Source: a virus. Taken from it: a DNA stretch of 25,683 nucleotides. The notes under the pieces are model-generated. The model was not told the DNA's origin. It ran no database searches and saw only the letters and a list, made by a program, of their open reading frames with translations. Positions 5,058-13,149 of the stretch are shown here, piece by piece. Positions within the stretch are counted from its first letter, which is position 1; every line of letters starts with the position of its first letter. The DNA is taken from the IMG/VR virus record IMGVR_UViG_3300032093_000754, positions 1 to 25,683 of that record; one strand, given 5' to 3'. The translations under genes were made by a program, and so were the position numbers.

Positions 5058-5669
5058 CGCAAGACAGCGGGCATCACCCCTCTGTCCATGTATTAACTAT
5101 ATCAAACCCACTGGATTTAGGGGGAAACTCCACACGGGTAACGCAAGCATTGCCGCAAGGCGGGCAGGGCAGAGCGCCGACCGCTTCGCCAGCCCCAGAA
5201 AAAATCGAGCGACTGTGGGCTGACCGACCCTCACTGTTAATCAACCGGTAGCTCTCCAATCCCTAGGCTGACCAACTATCGTCGTTCATCAAGCGTTCAG
5301 CTCCAAACCCCCGCACCCCAAGCAAAATCAGCCAGATCGACCCTCGCGACCCCACACCCCCCAAAATAACGGCAAAGGGGACCCAACACATATACACAGT
5401 GTTTTGCACAGTCGAACAACAAAACTGGTGTGCAAACGTGAAGCTAATGAAGAGGGGGGAGGGGGGTATAAAAATCCAGCCGGGGTTGTAAGCGTTGCGT
5501 TATAGAAACACCCCCCGGGTAGGAGTCTCAACCTCCCCTTGCACACAACTATATATTTCTGTTACATTGCGGGCGTGGCGAGCATCGCGGTGATTGGGAG
5601 ACCTTCACGTTGTATGCACGGCGTATATAACAAACGCGATACTTGCCCAATCCCGAACTACTCGGTGCT
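5058..5669. other. Divergent intergenic region between early and late genes
   Basis: About 600 bp lie between the minus-strand 221-aa gene and the plus-strand packaging genes. It contains an inverted repeat TTTGCACA / TGTGCAAA (5403-5410 and 5429-5436) and a third TTGCACA at 5539. It also holds a G6-A-G6 tract (about 5454-5466) that can pair with a C6 run near 5511-5517. Short ORFs here lack Shine-Dalgarno sites and look like noise. Its place immediately before the terminase genes makes it a reasonable spot for late-gene control, or for a cos/pac packaging site, but no such site can be identified by eye. Confidence 0.5.
5604..5631 (+). promoter_or_regulatory. Possible promoter for the late operon
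   Basis: TTCACG (5604-5609) and TATAAC (5626-5631) are separated by 16 nt. Transcription would begin near 5637, about 33 nt before the ATG at 5670. The -35 is only 4/6, so this is tentative. Confidence 0.3.
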
Positions 5670-6416
5670 ATGACCCTACACATCAAACCAGATAAGTTGG
5701 TCCCCCTGCCAGCGGGCGAAACCCCCGAGGCCGCAACTACGCTTCGCGAAAACATGCAGATCGCGGCGAATACAGCTGCGTTACTTGCTGAACTGCGCCC
5801 AGCGGGCGACATAACCGAAACTGATGACGACCTCGCCGACGAGGTGTTCAAGTCGTTTTCCGAACGTGCCAAGCAGCAGTTTGAAGAAGCGATGGCCCCG
5901 GAATCCACACAGCCCGCTAAGAAGAAAGGCGGCAGGCCGAGGAAGTATCCGGTCGCAGAGAATACGCCCGTCAATCCCCCACAGCTATATCAAGGTAACG
6001 TTGCTGAGCGCATCCGCACGATGCTCAATGAGTACAACAGTCACACCGTGGCTGATGCGGCTGAGATGCGTATGGTTGTGACCAACAAGCTACTGGACTT
6101 GTCGATGTGCGGTGACCCGCGCATAGAGATCAAGGCTGCCGAGATGCTGGGCAAAATCAGTGACGTGGGGCTGTTTACTGAAAAGACCGAGATTACAGTC
6201 AACTACAACAGCGTTGCCGATTTGGACAAGGCCATCAAGGACAAGGTGCGCAAGATGCTGTTGTCCCATGGTGCAGATTTGACACCGGTTGATATTGATA
6301 TCGACGCGGAGCTGGGTATAAAGCCGCTGGTATTGGATGCCGAGGAGGTGACTGAGCCCGCTGAAGAAGCTACGCCCGTCTCGGATGAGTCACCGGAGGT
6401 GCCCGATGCGATATGA
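5670..6416 (+). CDS. terS: Putative terminase small subunit
   Basis: A 248-residue protein immediately before the large terminase and overlapping its start by 11 nt. Small terminases bind the packaging site and recruit the large subunit. Around residues 87-96 is a KKKGGRPRKY stretch resembling an AT-hook DNA-binding motif. The helical core (about 110-190: NVAERIRTMLNEYNSH, IEIKAAEMLGKISDVGLF) resembles, from memory, proteins called TerS in uncultured phages, where the alpha-helical region with 'ALELLGKISDVGLFTEK' is recurrent. The C-terminus is acidic. The start is uncertain. The ATG at 5670 has no clear Shine-Dalgarno, and an in-frame TTG at 5643 would add nine residues. Assignment rests mostly on position and this resemblance. 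Confidence 0.65.
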   Translation: MTLHIKPDKLVPLPAGETPEAATTLRENMQIAANTAALLAELRPAGDITETDDDLADEVFKSFSERAKQQFEEAMAPESTQPAKKKGGRPRKYPVAENTPVNPPQLYQGNVAERIRTMLNEYNSHTVADAAEMRMVVTNKLLDLSMCGDPRIEIKAAEMLGKISDVGLFTEKTEITVNYNSVADLDKAIKDKVRKMLLSHGADLTPVDIDIDAELGIKPLVLDAEEVTEPAEEATPVSDESPEVPDAI

Positions 6417-7944
6417 ACAGCAGGTTTCGACGCTCGATGACGAGATGAAAATACTGCTGTCGCAGCTCGATAAGCTGCCGGACTCTAAAAAGATGGTGAT
6501 TTTGGAGGACTTGGAGCGCCGCGAGAAGCTGTTGGAGAAGGAAAGGGCCCGCGATACGTTCATGGGGTTTGTGGATAGGGTCTGGCCAGACTTTATTGGC
6601 GGGCGACACCACACCATTATGGCCAAAGCGTTCGAGAGAGTGGCCACGGGTGAGTGCAAACGGCTCATTATTAACATGCCACCCCGTCATACCAAGTCAG
6701 AATTCGCGTCATACTTGCTGCCCGCTTGGTTTTTGGGTAAGTTTCCTAACAAAAAGATCATCCAGTGCTCTAATACTGGTGAATTGGCCGTAGGTTTTGG
6801 CCGAAAAGTGCGAAATTTGGTGGATACGGAGACTTATCACGATATTTTCCCTAATTTGCAGCTGTCCGTGGACTCAAAAGCGGCTGGGCGGTGGAATACC
6901 AGTAAGGGTGGGGACTATTTTGCGATCGGTGTGGGCGGTACAGTGACCGGTAAGGGTGCAAACCTGCTGATTATTGACGATCCGCACTCTGAACAGGAGG
7001 CGGCGCTGGCGGCGACCAACCCTGACATCTACGATAAGGTGTATGAGTGGTACACGTCCGGCCCGCGTCAGCGTTTGCAGCCGGGTGGGGCCATCATCAT
7101 GGTGATGACACGCTGGGCGCAGCGTGATTTGACGGGTCAGGTGCTCAAAGCGGCGTCTGGGCGAGGGGGTGAGCAGTGGGAGGTCATTGAGTTTCCCGCC
7201 ATCATGCCTTCGGGTAATCCCCTATGGCCTGAATTCTGGTCGTTGGGTGAACTGACGGCGCTGAAGGAAGAACTGCCGAACTCCAAGTGGCAGGCTCAGT
7301 ACCAGCAGAACCCCGTGGGTAACGAGTCTGCGATCGTCAAGCGAGACTGGTGGCAGTGGTGGGAGGAGGACCGCCCGCCAGAGTGCGAGTACATCCTCCA
7401 GACTTGGGACACGGCGTTTGAGAAACACCAGCGGGCCGACTATTCCGCAGGTACGACGTGGGGGGTGTTTACTCACCACAAGGACAATACTAAGAACATC
7501 ATCTTGCTCAATACATATAAGAAGCGGGTTGAGTGGGTGGAGCTGAAGAAGGACGTGCTGCGGGAGTACAACGACTACGAGCCTGACGGTCTGTTGATTG
7601 AGAAGAAGGCGTCTGGCGCACCGTTGATTTATGAGCTTCGGGCCATGGGCATACCGGTCCAAGAGTACACGCCAAGCAAGGGGCAGGACAAAATTGCCCG
7701 CTTGAACGCAGTCTCAGACATAATTGCTAGTGGGAAAGTGTGGGTTCCCCGTACGCGCTGGGCGGAAGAGCTCGTTGATGAGATCGCCGCGTTCCCCTCT
7801 GGCGAGCACGATGACTTGGTTGACGCAACAACTTTGGCCCTTATGAGGTTCCGCCAAGGCGGGTTCTTGCGACTGCCGGTTGACGAGCCCGAGGAAATTC
7901 AATGGTTCAAGAGCCCTCGCAGAGAGCGGTTCTACACAGTGTAA
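6406..7944 (+). CDS. terL: Terminase large subunit (ATPase-nuclease)
   Basis: A 512-residue protein, the motor that pumps DNA into the procapsid and cuts concatemers. The ATPase domain has a variant P-loop PPRHTKS (residues 92-98), a Walker B LLIIDD (D191-D192 region) and a coupling motif MVMTRWAQRD. The RNase H-like nuclease domain shows the three expected acidic sites: TWDTAF (D335), LLIEKKASG, and EHDDLVDA (D469, D470, D473). Length and motifs match the Terminase_6 group. I chose the ATG at 6406 because a perfect GGAGGT lies 5 nt upstream. The ATG at 6385 would lie before this site. It overlaps the small terminase gene by 11 nt, so the two are probably coupled. Confidence 0.95.
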   Translation: MRYEQQVSTLDDEMKILLSQLDKLPDSKKMVILEDLERREKLLEKERARDTFMGFVDRVWPDFIGGRHHTIMAKAFERVATGECKRLIINMPPRHTKSEFASYLLPAWFLGKFPNKKIIQCSNTGELAVGFGRKVRNLVDTETYHDIFPNLQLSVDSKAAGRWNTSKGGDYFAIGVGGTVTGKGANLLIIDDPHSEQEAALAATNPDIYDKVYEWYTSGPRQRLQPGGAIIMVMTRWAQRDLTGQVLKAASGRGGEQWEVIEFPAIMPSGNPLWPEFWSLGELTALKEELPNSKWQAQYQQNPVGNESAIVKRDWWQWWEEDRPPECEYILQTWDTAFEKHQRADYSAGTTWGVFTHHKDNTKNIILLNTYKKRVEWVELKKDVLREYNDYEPDGLLIEKKASGAPLIYELRAMGIPVQEYTPSKGQDKIARLNAVSDIIASGKVWVPRTRWAEELVDEIAAFPSGEHDDLVDATTLALMRFRQGGFLRLPVDEPEEIQWFKSPRRERFYTV

Positions 7945-7953
7945 GGACACATC

Positions 7954-10443
7954 ATGGCAATGGAAAAAGGTTTGTACGCGGCCCCAATGGGTTTGGACAT
8001 GGGGCAAGACCCCGAGATCGAGATTGAGATCGAGGACCCCGAGGCCGTCCGGATTGGTATTGGCGACGTTGAGATAGACATCGAGCCCAAGGAAGATACG
8101 GCTGAGGACTTCAACGCCAACTTGGCTGAGTTCATGGACATGCGCGACTTGGAGTCGCTGGGTTCTGAGCTGGTGGACGACTTCACCAAAGACATCGGGG
8201 ACCGCAAAGAGTGGATGCAGACATATGTGGATGGTCTGAAGCTGCTGGGCCTGAAGTACGAAGACCGCACCGAGCCATGGGCAGGCGCTTGTGGTGTGTT
8301 CCACCCGATGCTGACCGAGTCTGTTGTGCGCTTTCAGTCCGAGGCAATGACTGAGACGTTCCCAGCGCAGGGGCCCGTCAAGACAAACATCATTGGTAAA
8401 GACACCCCCGAGGTGCAAGATGCTGCTGGCCGAGTGCGCGAAGACATGAACTACCAGCTCACCGAGGTGATGACTGAGTATCGCCCTGAGCATGAGAAGC
8501 TGTTGTGGAACTTGCCACTGGCGGGCAGCGCGTTCAAGAAGGTTTACTACGACCCGAGCAAAGGTCGCCAAGCAGCGATGTTTATTCCTGCTGAAGACAT
8601 CGTTGTGCCGTACGGCGCGTCGAACCTTGAGTCTGCCGAGCGCGTCACACACGTCATGCGCAAATCGCCGAACGAGATTCTGAAGTTGCAGGATGCCGGG
8701 TTCTACATGGACGTGGACTTGGGCGAGCCTACTAATCAGCTAGACGACATCGAGAAGCAGAAGGCTGAAGAGATGGGCATGACCGCTACGCACGACGAGC
8801 GGTTCCGCCTCTTGGAGATGCACGTTGACTTGGACCTCAAAGGCTTCGAGCACAAGGGCAAGGACAAAAAGCCCACGGGCATCGCGTTGCCGTACGTAGT
8901 TACGGTTGAGAAGGGCACGACCAAAGTCTTAGCAATACGGAGAAATTGGTATGAAGGCGACGAGCTCCACACCAAGCGCCAGCACTTTGTGCACTATCAA
9001 TACATCCCGGGCTTTGGCTTCTACGGCTACGGTCTCATCCACCTCATCGGCGGATATGCTAAGTCCGCTACTATGCTTATTCGCCAGCTCGTGGATGCTG
9101 GTACTTTGTCTAACCTCCCCGGGGGTCTCAAGTCTCGTGGCCTCCGAATCAAAGGTGACGACACCCCGATCGCGCCCGGTGAATTCCGAGACGTGGATGT
9201 GCCCTCCGGCTCAATCCGTGACAACATCCTGCCACTGCCCTACAAAGAGCCGAGTCAGGTTCTGTACACCCTCTTCGACCGTATAGTCCAAGAAGGTCGT
9301 GCGTTTGCGTCCAGTGGTGACATGAAGGTAAGCGACATGTCGTCGCAAGCCCCAGTGGGTACAACTCTGGCCATCCTTGAGCGCACACTGAAGGTGATGA
9401 CAGCGGTTCAGGCCCGCCTGCACTACGCCATGAAGATGGAGTTCAAACTCCTGAAAGTCATCATCGCGGACTACACCCCCGAGGCGTACGACTATCAGCC
9501 AGAAGATGGCGATCGTTCGGTGAAGAAAGCCGACTACGACTTGGTGGATGTGATCCCTGTGTCTGACCCCAACGCAGCCACGATGGCGCAGAAGATTGTT
9601 CAGTATCAGGCGGTCCTCCAGCTAGCCCAGAGCGCTCCGAACTTGTACAACTTGCCCTTGCTGCATCGTCAGATGATTGAGGTGCTGGGGATTAAGAACG
9701 CAGCCAAACTTGTGCCTATGGAGGAAGATGCAGTTCCTACCGACCCAGTGTCGGAGAACCAAGCAGTGCTCAACAACAAGCCAGTCAAAGCGTTCATTGA
9801 GCAGAACCATGAGGCGCATATCCAAGTGCATATGGCTGCCATCCAGAACCCCAAAGTTCAGCAGTTGTTGCAGATGAACCCAGCCGCGCAGCAGATCATG
9901 GCTGCAGCTATGGCGCACATCAACGAGCACATTGCGCTGGAGATGCGCAAGCAAGTTGAGATGGCGATGGGTATGCCTCTGCCGACCGAGGAGCAGAACA
10001 AGCAGGTTCCTCCAGAGCTGGCCGACAAGATTGCCATGATGGCAGCGCAAGCATCGCAGCAGATTCTTCAGCGCGATCAACAGCAAGCAGCTCAGCAACA
10101 AGCGGCGCAGCAAGCACAAGACCCAGTGGTGCAGATGCAACAGCAAGAACTCCAGATCAAGCAGCAAGAGCTCCAGCTCAAGCAGCAGAAGCAACAGATC
10201 GACGCTGCGGCCAAGGCCGACCAGTTGGAGATCGAGAAGGAGCGTATTGCCGCGCAGAAAGAAATTGCGGCCATGCAGGTGGGCGCTACCGCCGCCGCTG
10301 CACGCGACAAACTCAAGCAGCAGATGGAGGCTGAGGGTGCTCGCATAGGGGTTGATGCAGCCAAGCATAGAGCTCAGCTGGCGCAGCAGGAGCGGCAACA
10401 AGCCGCACAGAACAACAGACCTCCTAAGAGGGAGAGCAGATGA
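7954..10443 (+). CDS. Portal protein (P22-like podovirus type)
   Basis: An 829-residue protein in the position directly after terL. Portal proteins form the dodecameric ring at the head vertex through which DNA is packaged and the tail is joined. Segments such as RKEWMQTYVDGLKLLG, EPWAGACGVFHPML and LVDAGTLSNLPGG agree with portals of uncultured podoviruses. The size (over 700 aa) also fits this class rather than the shorter siphovirus portals. The first 50 residues are very acidic (EIEIEIEDPE). Residues from about 700 on are Gln-rich and coiled-coil (QQQAAQQQAAQQAQ, QQQELQIKQQELQLKQQ), like the helical barrel of long P22-type portals that extends into the capsid. An AAGGA site precedes the start and the stop overlaps the next ATG (ATGA). 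Confidence 0.9.
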   Translation: MAMEKGLYAAPMGLDMGQDPEIEIEIEDPEAVRIGIGDVEIDIEPKEDTAEDFNANLAEFMDMRDLESLGSELVDDFTKDIGDRKEWMQTYVDGLKLLGLKYEDRTEPWAGACGVFHPMLTESVVRFQSEAMTETFPAQGPVKTNIIGKDTPEVQDAAGRVREDMNYQLTEVMTEYRPEHEKLLWNLPLAGSAFKKVYYDPSKGRQAAMFIPAEDIVVPYGASNLESAERVTHVMRKSPNEILKLQDAGFYMDVDLGEPTNQLDDIEKQKAEEMGMTATHDERFRLLEMHVDLDLKGFEHKGKDKKPTGIALPYVVTVEKGTTKVLAIRRNWYEGDELHTKRQHFVHYQYIPGFGFYGYGLIHLIGGYAKSATMLIRQLVDAGTLSNLPGGLKSRGLRIKGDDTPIAPGEFRDVDVPSGSIRDNILPLPYKEPSQVLYTLFDRIVQEGRAFASSGDMKVSDMSSQAPVGTTLAILERTLKVMTAVQARLHYAMKMEFKLLKVIIADYTPEAYDYQPEDGDRSVKKADYDLVDVIPVSDPNAATMAQKIVQYQAVLQLAQSAPNLYNLPLLHRQMIEVLGIKNAAKLVPMEEDAVPTDPVSENQAVLNNKPVKAFIEQNHEAHIQVHMAAIQNPKVQQLLQMNPAAQQIMAAAMAHINEHIALEMRKQVEMAMGMPLPTEEQNKQVPPELADKIAMMAAQASQQILQRDQQQAAQQQAAQQAQDPVVQMQQQELQIKQQELQLKQQKQQIDAAAKADQLEIEKERIAAQKEIAAMQVGATAAAARDKLKQQMEAEGARIGVDAAKHRAQLAQQERQQAAQNNRPPKRESR

Positions 10444-10637
10444 GAGACTATCAAATTTTGGCCCATACGGTCAAACAACTTGTAGAGCAGCGTGACTCTT
10501 ACGTTGGCGCGGTTAGCCGTGGTAGCGCTAAGGATTATGCTGAGTACAAACACCTCTGCGGGCTTATCCAAGGTCTATCGCAAGCAGAGGTAATCATTAA
10601 CGACCTTGTGCAAAAAATGGAGAAATCTGATGACTGA
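10440..10637 (+). CDS. Small conserved head-module protein (65 aa)
   Basis: A 65-residue helical protein (MRDYQILAHTVKQLVEQRDS…). It begins in an ATGA overlap with the portal stop, with GAGAG just upstream, and overlaps the GroES-like gene by 8 nt. Its tight packing between portal and co-chaperonin genes supports a real gene. Composition suggests two short helices and it could be a coiled-coil mini-protein. I recall similarly placed small ORFs in related phages, but no function is known. Confidence 0.8.
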   Translation: MRDYQILAHTVKQLVEQRDSYVGAVSRGSAKDYAEYKHLCGLIQGLSQAEVIINDLVQKMEKSDD

Positions 10638-11040
10638 ATTTGACGCTTCGGCGATTGACCTATCGGGTATTTTGAATAAAAACACCGAGGACAAAGCCAA
10701 GCAGCTGCCTGATCCAAAGACCTTTCGCCTTCTGTGCGTCGTACCAGAAGCAATGGAAGAGTACGCCGACAGCGAAGTAGGCATTATTAAAGCCGGTCAG
10801 TCCATGCACTACGAGGAGGTTCTGACTCCCGTGCTGTTCGTGGTCAAGGTTGGCCCTGATGCTTACGCAGACAAAACCCGGTTCCCCAGTGGGCCGAGCT
10901 GCAAGGAAGGTGATTTCATCATCGTCCGCCCGAATTCAGGCACCCGCCTGAAAATCCACGGTCGCGAGTTCCGCATCATCAATGATGATTCGGTTGAGGC
11001 CGTTGTCGAAGACCCGCGTGGAATTACCCGCGCTGCATAA
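10630..11040 (+). CDS. GroES-like co-chaperonin
   Basis: A 136-residue protein (start MTEFDASA at 10630; the upstream start at 10606 would overlap the previous gene further). Residues about 30-125 follow the Cpn10 beta-barrel pattern: LLCVVPE, then a loop (EVGIIKAGQSMHYEE) where GroES carries its GroEL-binding mobile loop, VVKVGPDAYAD, CKEGDFIIVRPNSG, GREFRIINDDSVEAVVEDP. Phage co-chaperonins such as T4 gp31 cap the host GroEL and help fold the major capsid protein; the gene's place five genes upstream of, and in the same operon as, the capsid gene fits that job. It is longer than bacterial GroES (about 97 aa) by an N-terminal extension. I am fairly confident of the fold and less so of activity. 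Confidence 0.8.
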   Translation: MTEFDASAIDLSGILNKNTEDKAKQLPDPKTFRLLCVVPEAMEEYADSEVGIIKAGQSMHYEEVLTPVLFVVKVGPDAYADKTRFPSGPSCKEGDFIIVRPNSGTRLKIHGREFRIINDDSVEAVVEDPRGITRAA

Positions 11041-11050
11041 GGAGTAAATC

Positions 11051-12052
11051 ATGCCATTGCCAGATTTCAAAGGCGAAGACTTTGAATTTCCCGACGAGAA
11101 GGAAGCCAAAGCTGCGAAAGCCGCTGCGGACGATGCTTTCGAAGTCGAGATCGAAGACGACACACCTGCAGCCGACCGTGGCCGCAAGCCCATGAAAGAG
11201 CCGGTGGAAGACCCCACCGACGACGAACTTGCCTCGTATGACGAGAAAGTTCAGGCTCGCATTAAGAAGTTCACTCGTGGCTACCACGACGAGCGACGTG
11301 CCAAAGAAGAAGCCCTGCGCGAGCGCGAGGCCGCTGAAACATTTGCCCGTCAGGTCTTCGAGGAGAACAAAAAGCTCCAGCAGCAGTTGTCTACGGGCAG
11401 CAAAGCCTACATTGAGACTTCTAAGTCCGCCGCCGAGACTGAGCTGCAAGCAGCCAAGCGCCGGTTCAAGGAAGCCTATGACTCGGGCGATTCCGACGCA
11501 TTGGTAGACGCGCAAGCAGAGGTTGCACAAGCCACTTTGAAGCTTGATCGTGCCACCACCATGCGCCCAATCGAAGTAGAAGAGCGGGAGTTCCAGCCCG
11601 CCAAACAAGAAGCTACTCCGCTGGATCGCCGCACAAAACGCTGGATGGAAACAAACAGCGAATGGTTTGGTAAAGACGACGAAATGACCATGGCTGCAAT
11701 GGGCCTTGACAAGAAGTTGCAGCGCGAGTATGGTTCTGAATACGTTGGTAGTGACGAGTATTTCAAAACTATCGACCGCACTATGCGCAAGCGTTTTCCC
11801 GAGCACTTTGAAAGTGAACGGAGCGATGAGGAAGATGATGACCCGCCTCCACGAAAGAGGTCAGAACCGGCTTACGAGGACGAACCTCCGCGCCGTGCAA
11901 CAAAACCTGCTGCCGTTGTAGCTCCGGCTTCACGCAGCACTCCGCCTAGTCGTATGCGACTAAAGGCATCCGAAGCAGCGATCGCTCGCCGACTTGGGGT
12001 TCCTTTGGAACTTTACGCCAAACAGGTTGCTATGCTTAATAGAGGTGAATGA
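11051..12052 (+). CDS. Putative capsid scaffolding protein
   Basis: A 333-residue, highly charged and mostly helical protein lying between portal and capsid genes, where scaffolds are usually encoded. The N-terminus is acidic (DFKGEDFEFPDEKEAK). Residues about 60-180 contain long coiled-coil stretches (RRAKEEALREREAAETFARQ, AETELQAAKRRFKEAY). A flexible acidic/proline segment lies near 265-295. The C-terminus is basic and helical (MRLKASEAAIARRLGVPLEL), like the short helix scaffolds use to bind capsid protein. Scaffold proteins guide procapsid assembly and then leave. The start has AAGGAG 6 nt upstream. The evidence is position and composition only, since scaffold sequences diverge quickly. 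Confidence 0.7.
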   Translation: MPLPDFKGEDFEFPDEKEAKAAKAAADDAFEVEIEDDTPAADRGRKPMKEPVEDPTDDELASYDEKVQARIKKFTRGYHDERRAKEEALREREAAETFARQVFEENKKLQQQLSTGSKAYIETSKSAAETELQAAKRRFKEAYDSGDSDALVDAQAEVAQATLKLDRATTMRPIEVEEREFQPAKQEATPLDRRTKRWMETNSEWFGKDDEMTMAAMGLDKKLQREYGSEYVGSDEYFKTIDRTMRKRFPEHFESERSDEEDDDPPPRKRSEPAYEDEPPRRATKPAAVVAPASRSTPPSRMRLKASEAAIARRLGVPLELYAKQVAMLNRGE

Positions 12053-12053
12053 A

Positions 12054-12524
12054 ATGACTGAGGCACAGACCAAATCGCAAAATCGTATGGCTCGTGAACT
12101 GGATTCTCGTGAGGTGGCGTTCCAACGTCCCCAAGCGTGGCGTCCTCCCGAGACCTTGCCAAGCCCTGACAAACGCCCCGGCTGGAGTCATCGCTGGATT
12201 CGGACAAGCACATTGGGTAACGCTGACCCCAGCAATATCTCTTCTAAGCTACGCGAAGGATACGAACCCTGTAAAGCAGAGGAATATCCTGAGCTCATGA
12301 TGCACGCTACCACTGAAGGTCGCTTTAAAGGCAACGTAGAAGTGGGCGGTTTGTTGCTCTGTCGTATTCCGTCGGAGTTCTTGGGTCAACGGGCAGCGTA
12401 CTACGCTAACCAGAACAAGTCTCAAATGGAATCCGTGGACAACAATTTCCTTCGTGAGAGTGATCCTCGAATGCCCTTGTTCTCGGACAAGAAATCGAAG
12501 GTTACTTTCGGTTCTGGTTCTTAA
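12054..12524 (+). CDS. Unknown protein of the head module (156 aa)
   Basis: A 156-residue protein starting MTEAQTKSQNRM at 12054, with AGAGGTG upstream. An earlier in-frame start would overlap the scaffold gene by about 60 nt and is unlikely. The sequence has a Trp/Pro-rich middle (QRPQAWRPPETLPSPDKRPG, WSHRWIRTST) and a C-terminal half containing LLLCRIPSEFLGQRAAYYA. I recall a 'PGWSHRWIRTS' type protein next to the capsid gene in other environmental phages, without known function. Its position between scaffold and capsid suggests a minor virion protein or assembly factor. Confidence 0.8.
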   Translation: MTEAQTKSQNRMARELDSREVAFQRPQAWRPPETLPSPDKRPGWSHRWIRTSTLGNADPSNISSKLREGYEPCKAEEYPELMMHATTEGRFKGNVEVGGLLLCRIPSEFLGQRAAYYANQNKSQMESVDNNFLRESDPRMPLFSDKKSKVTFGSGS

Positions 12525-12539
12525 ATTTTGGAGTCATAA

Positions 12540-13136
12540 ATGGCATTTCCTACCGTTTCGGCACCTTATGGCCTTGTTCCCATCAATTCGCTTGATGGCA
12601 AGCCCTATGCTGGTGCAATTCGCCAAATTCCCGTAGCTGCTGGCTTCGGTACCGCTATCTTTGATGGCGACACCGTTCAAATCGACAGCACCGGGTTTTT
12701 GATTAAATCAACCTCTACTAACGCTGGCACTATTGTTGGTGTTTGCATGGGTGGTCAGTACGTGAACTCTAACGGTCAAACCGTTCAGGGCCAGTACATC
12801 CCTGCCTTGGCATCCACTACTGCTAACCCAGCTTACGCGTACGTTGTGGACGATCAACAAGCTCTGTTCAAAGTGGCCGTTGTTACCTCTGGTACAACTA
12901 TGGGCACCGCGAGCCGCGCTGATGTCGGTTCTAACGTGGCTTTGGTGTTGAACGCTGGTTCTACTACCACTGGCAACTCAGCTTTTGCTGTGACATTGAC
13001 CGGTGCTGGTACAACTGCAACCATCCCATTGCGCGTTATCGACGTTGTTGAGCAAACTGCAACTGCTCCCGGTGTTTACTGCGAGTTGTTGGTGAAAATC
13101 AACGCCCACCAATACAACAACACCACTGGTGTTTAA
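12540..13136 (+). CDS. Putative capsid decoration protein
   Basis: A 198-residue, Gly/Thr/Ala/Val-rich beta protein (MAFPTVSAPYGLVPINSLDG, then QIPVAAGFGTAIFDGDTV) lying directly before the major capsid gene. Proteins with this SAPYGLVPIN start are, from memory, found next to capsid genes in many marine and freshwater podoviruses. Head decoration proteins stabilise the mature shell and have this size and beta-rich composition. No cysteine bridge or catalytic motif is evident. It could instead be a minor structural protein. It ends 13 nt before the capsid gene, within the same operon. Confidence 0.65.
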   Translation: MAFPTVSAPYGLVPINSLDGKPYAGAIRQIPVAAGFGTAIFDGDTVQIDSTGFLIKSTSTNAGTIVGVCMGGQYVNSNGQTVQGQYIPALASTTANPAYAYVVDDQQALFKVAVVTSGTTMGTASRADVGSNVALVLNAGSTTTGNSAFAVTLTGAGTTATIPLRVIDVVEQTATAPGVYCELLVKINAHQYNNTTGV

Positions 13137-13149
13137 GGAGTAAATTACC

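Noticed and set aside
5074-5546. Two short minus-strand ORFs before the terminase genes
   Set aside because: No ribosome-binding sites or overlaps, and the composition follows G/C runs of the region.
7714-8652. 312-codon minus-strand ORF
   Set aside because: Spans the end of the terminase and the start of the portal gene in antisense; no motif.
9622-10401. 259-codon Leu-rich minus-strand ORF
   Set aside because: Mirror of the Gln-rich end of the portal gene (CAG read as CTG); not a real membrane protein.
11024-11806. 260-codon minus-strand ORF
   Set aside because: Antisense to the scaffold gene; Leu/Phe-rich sequence arises from the charged codons of the sense strand.
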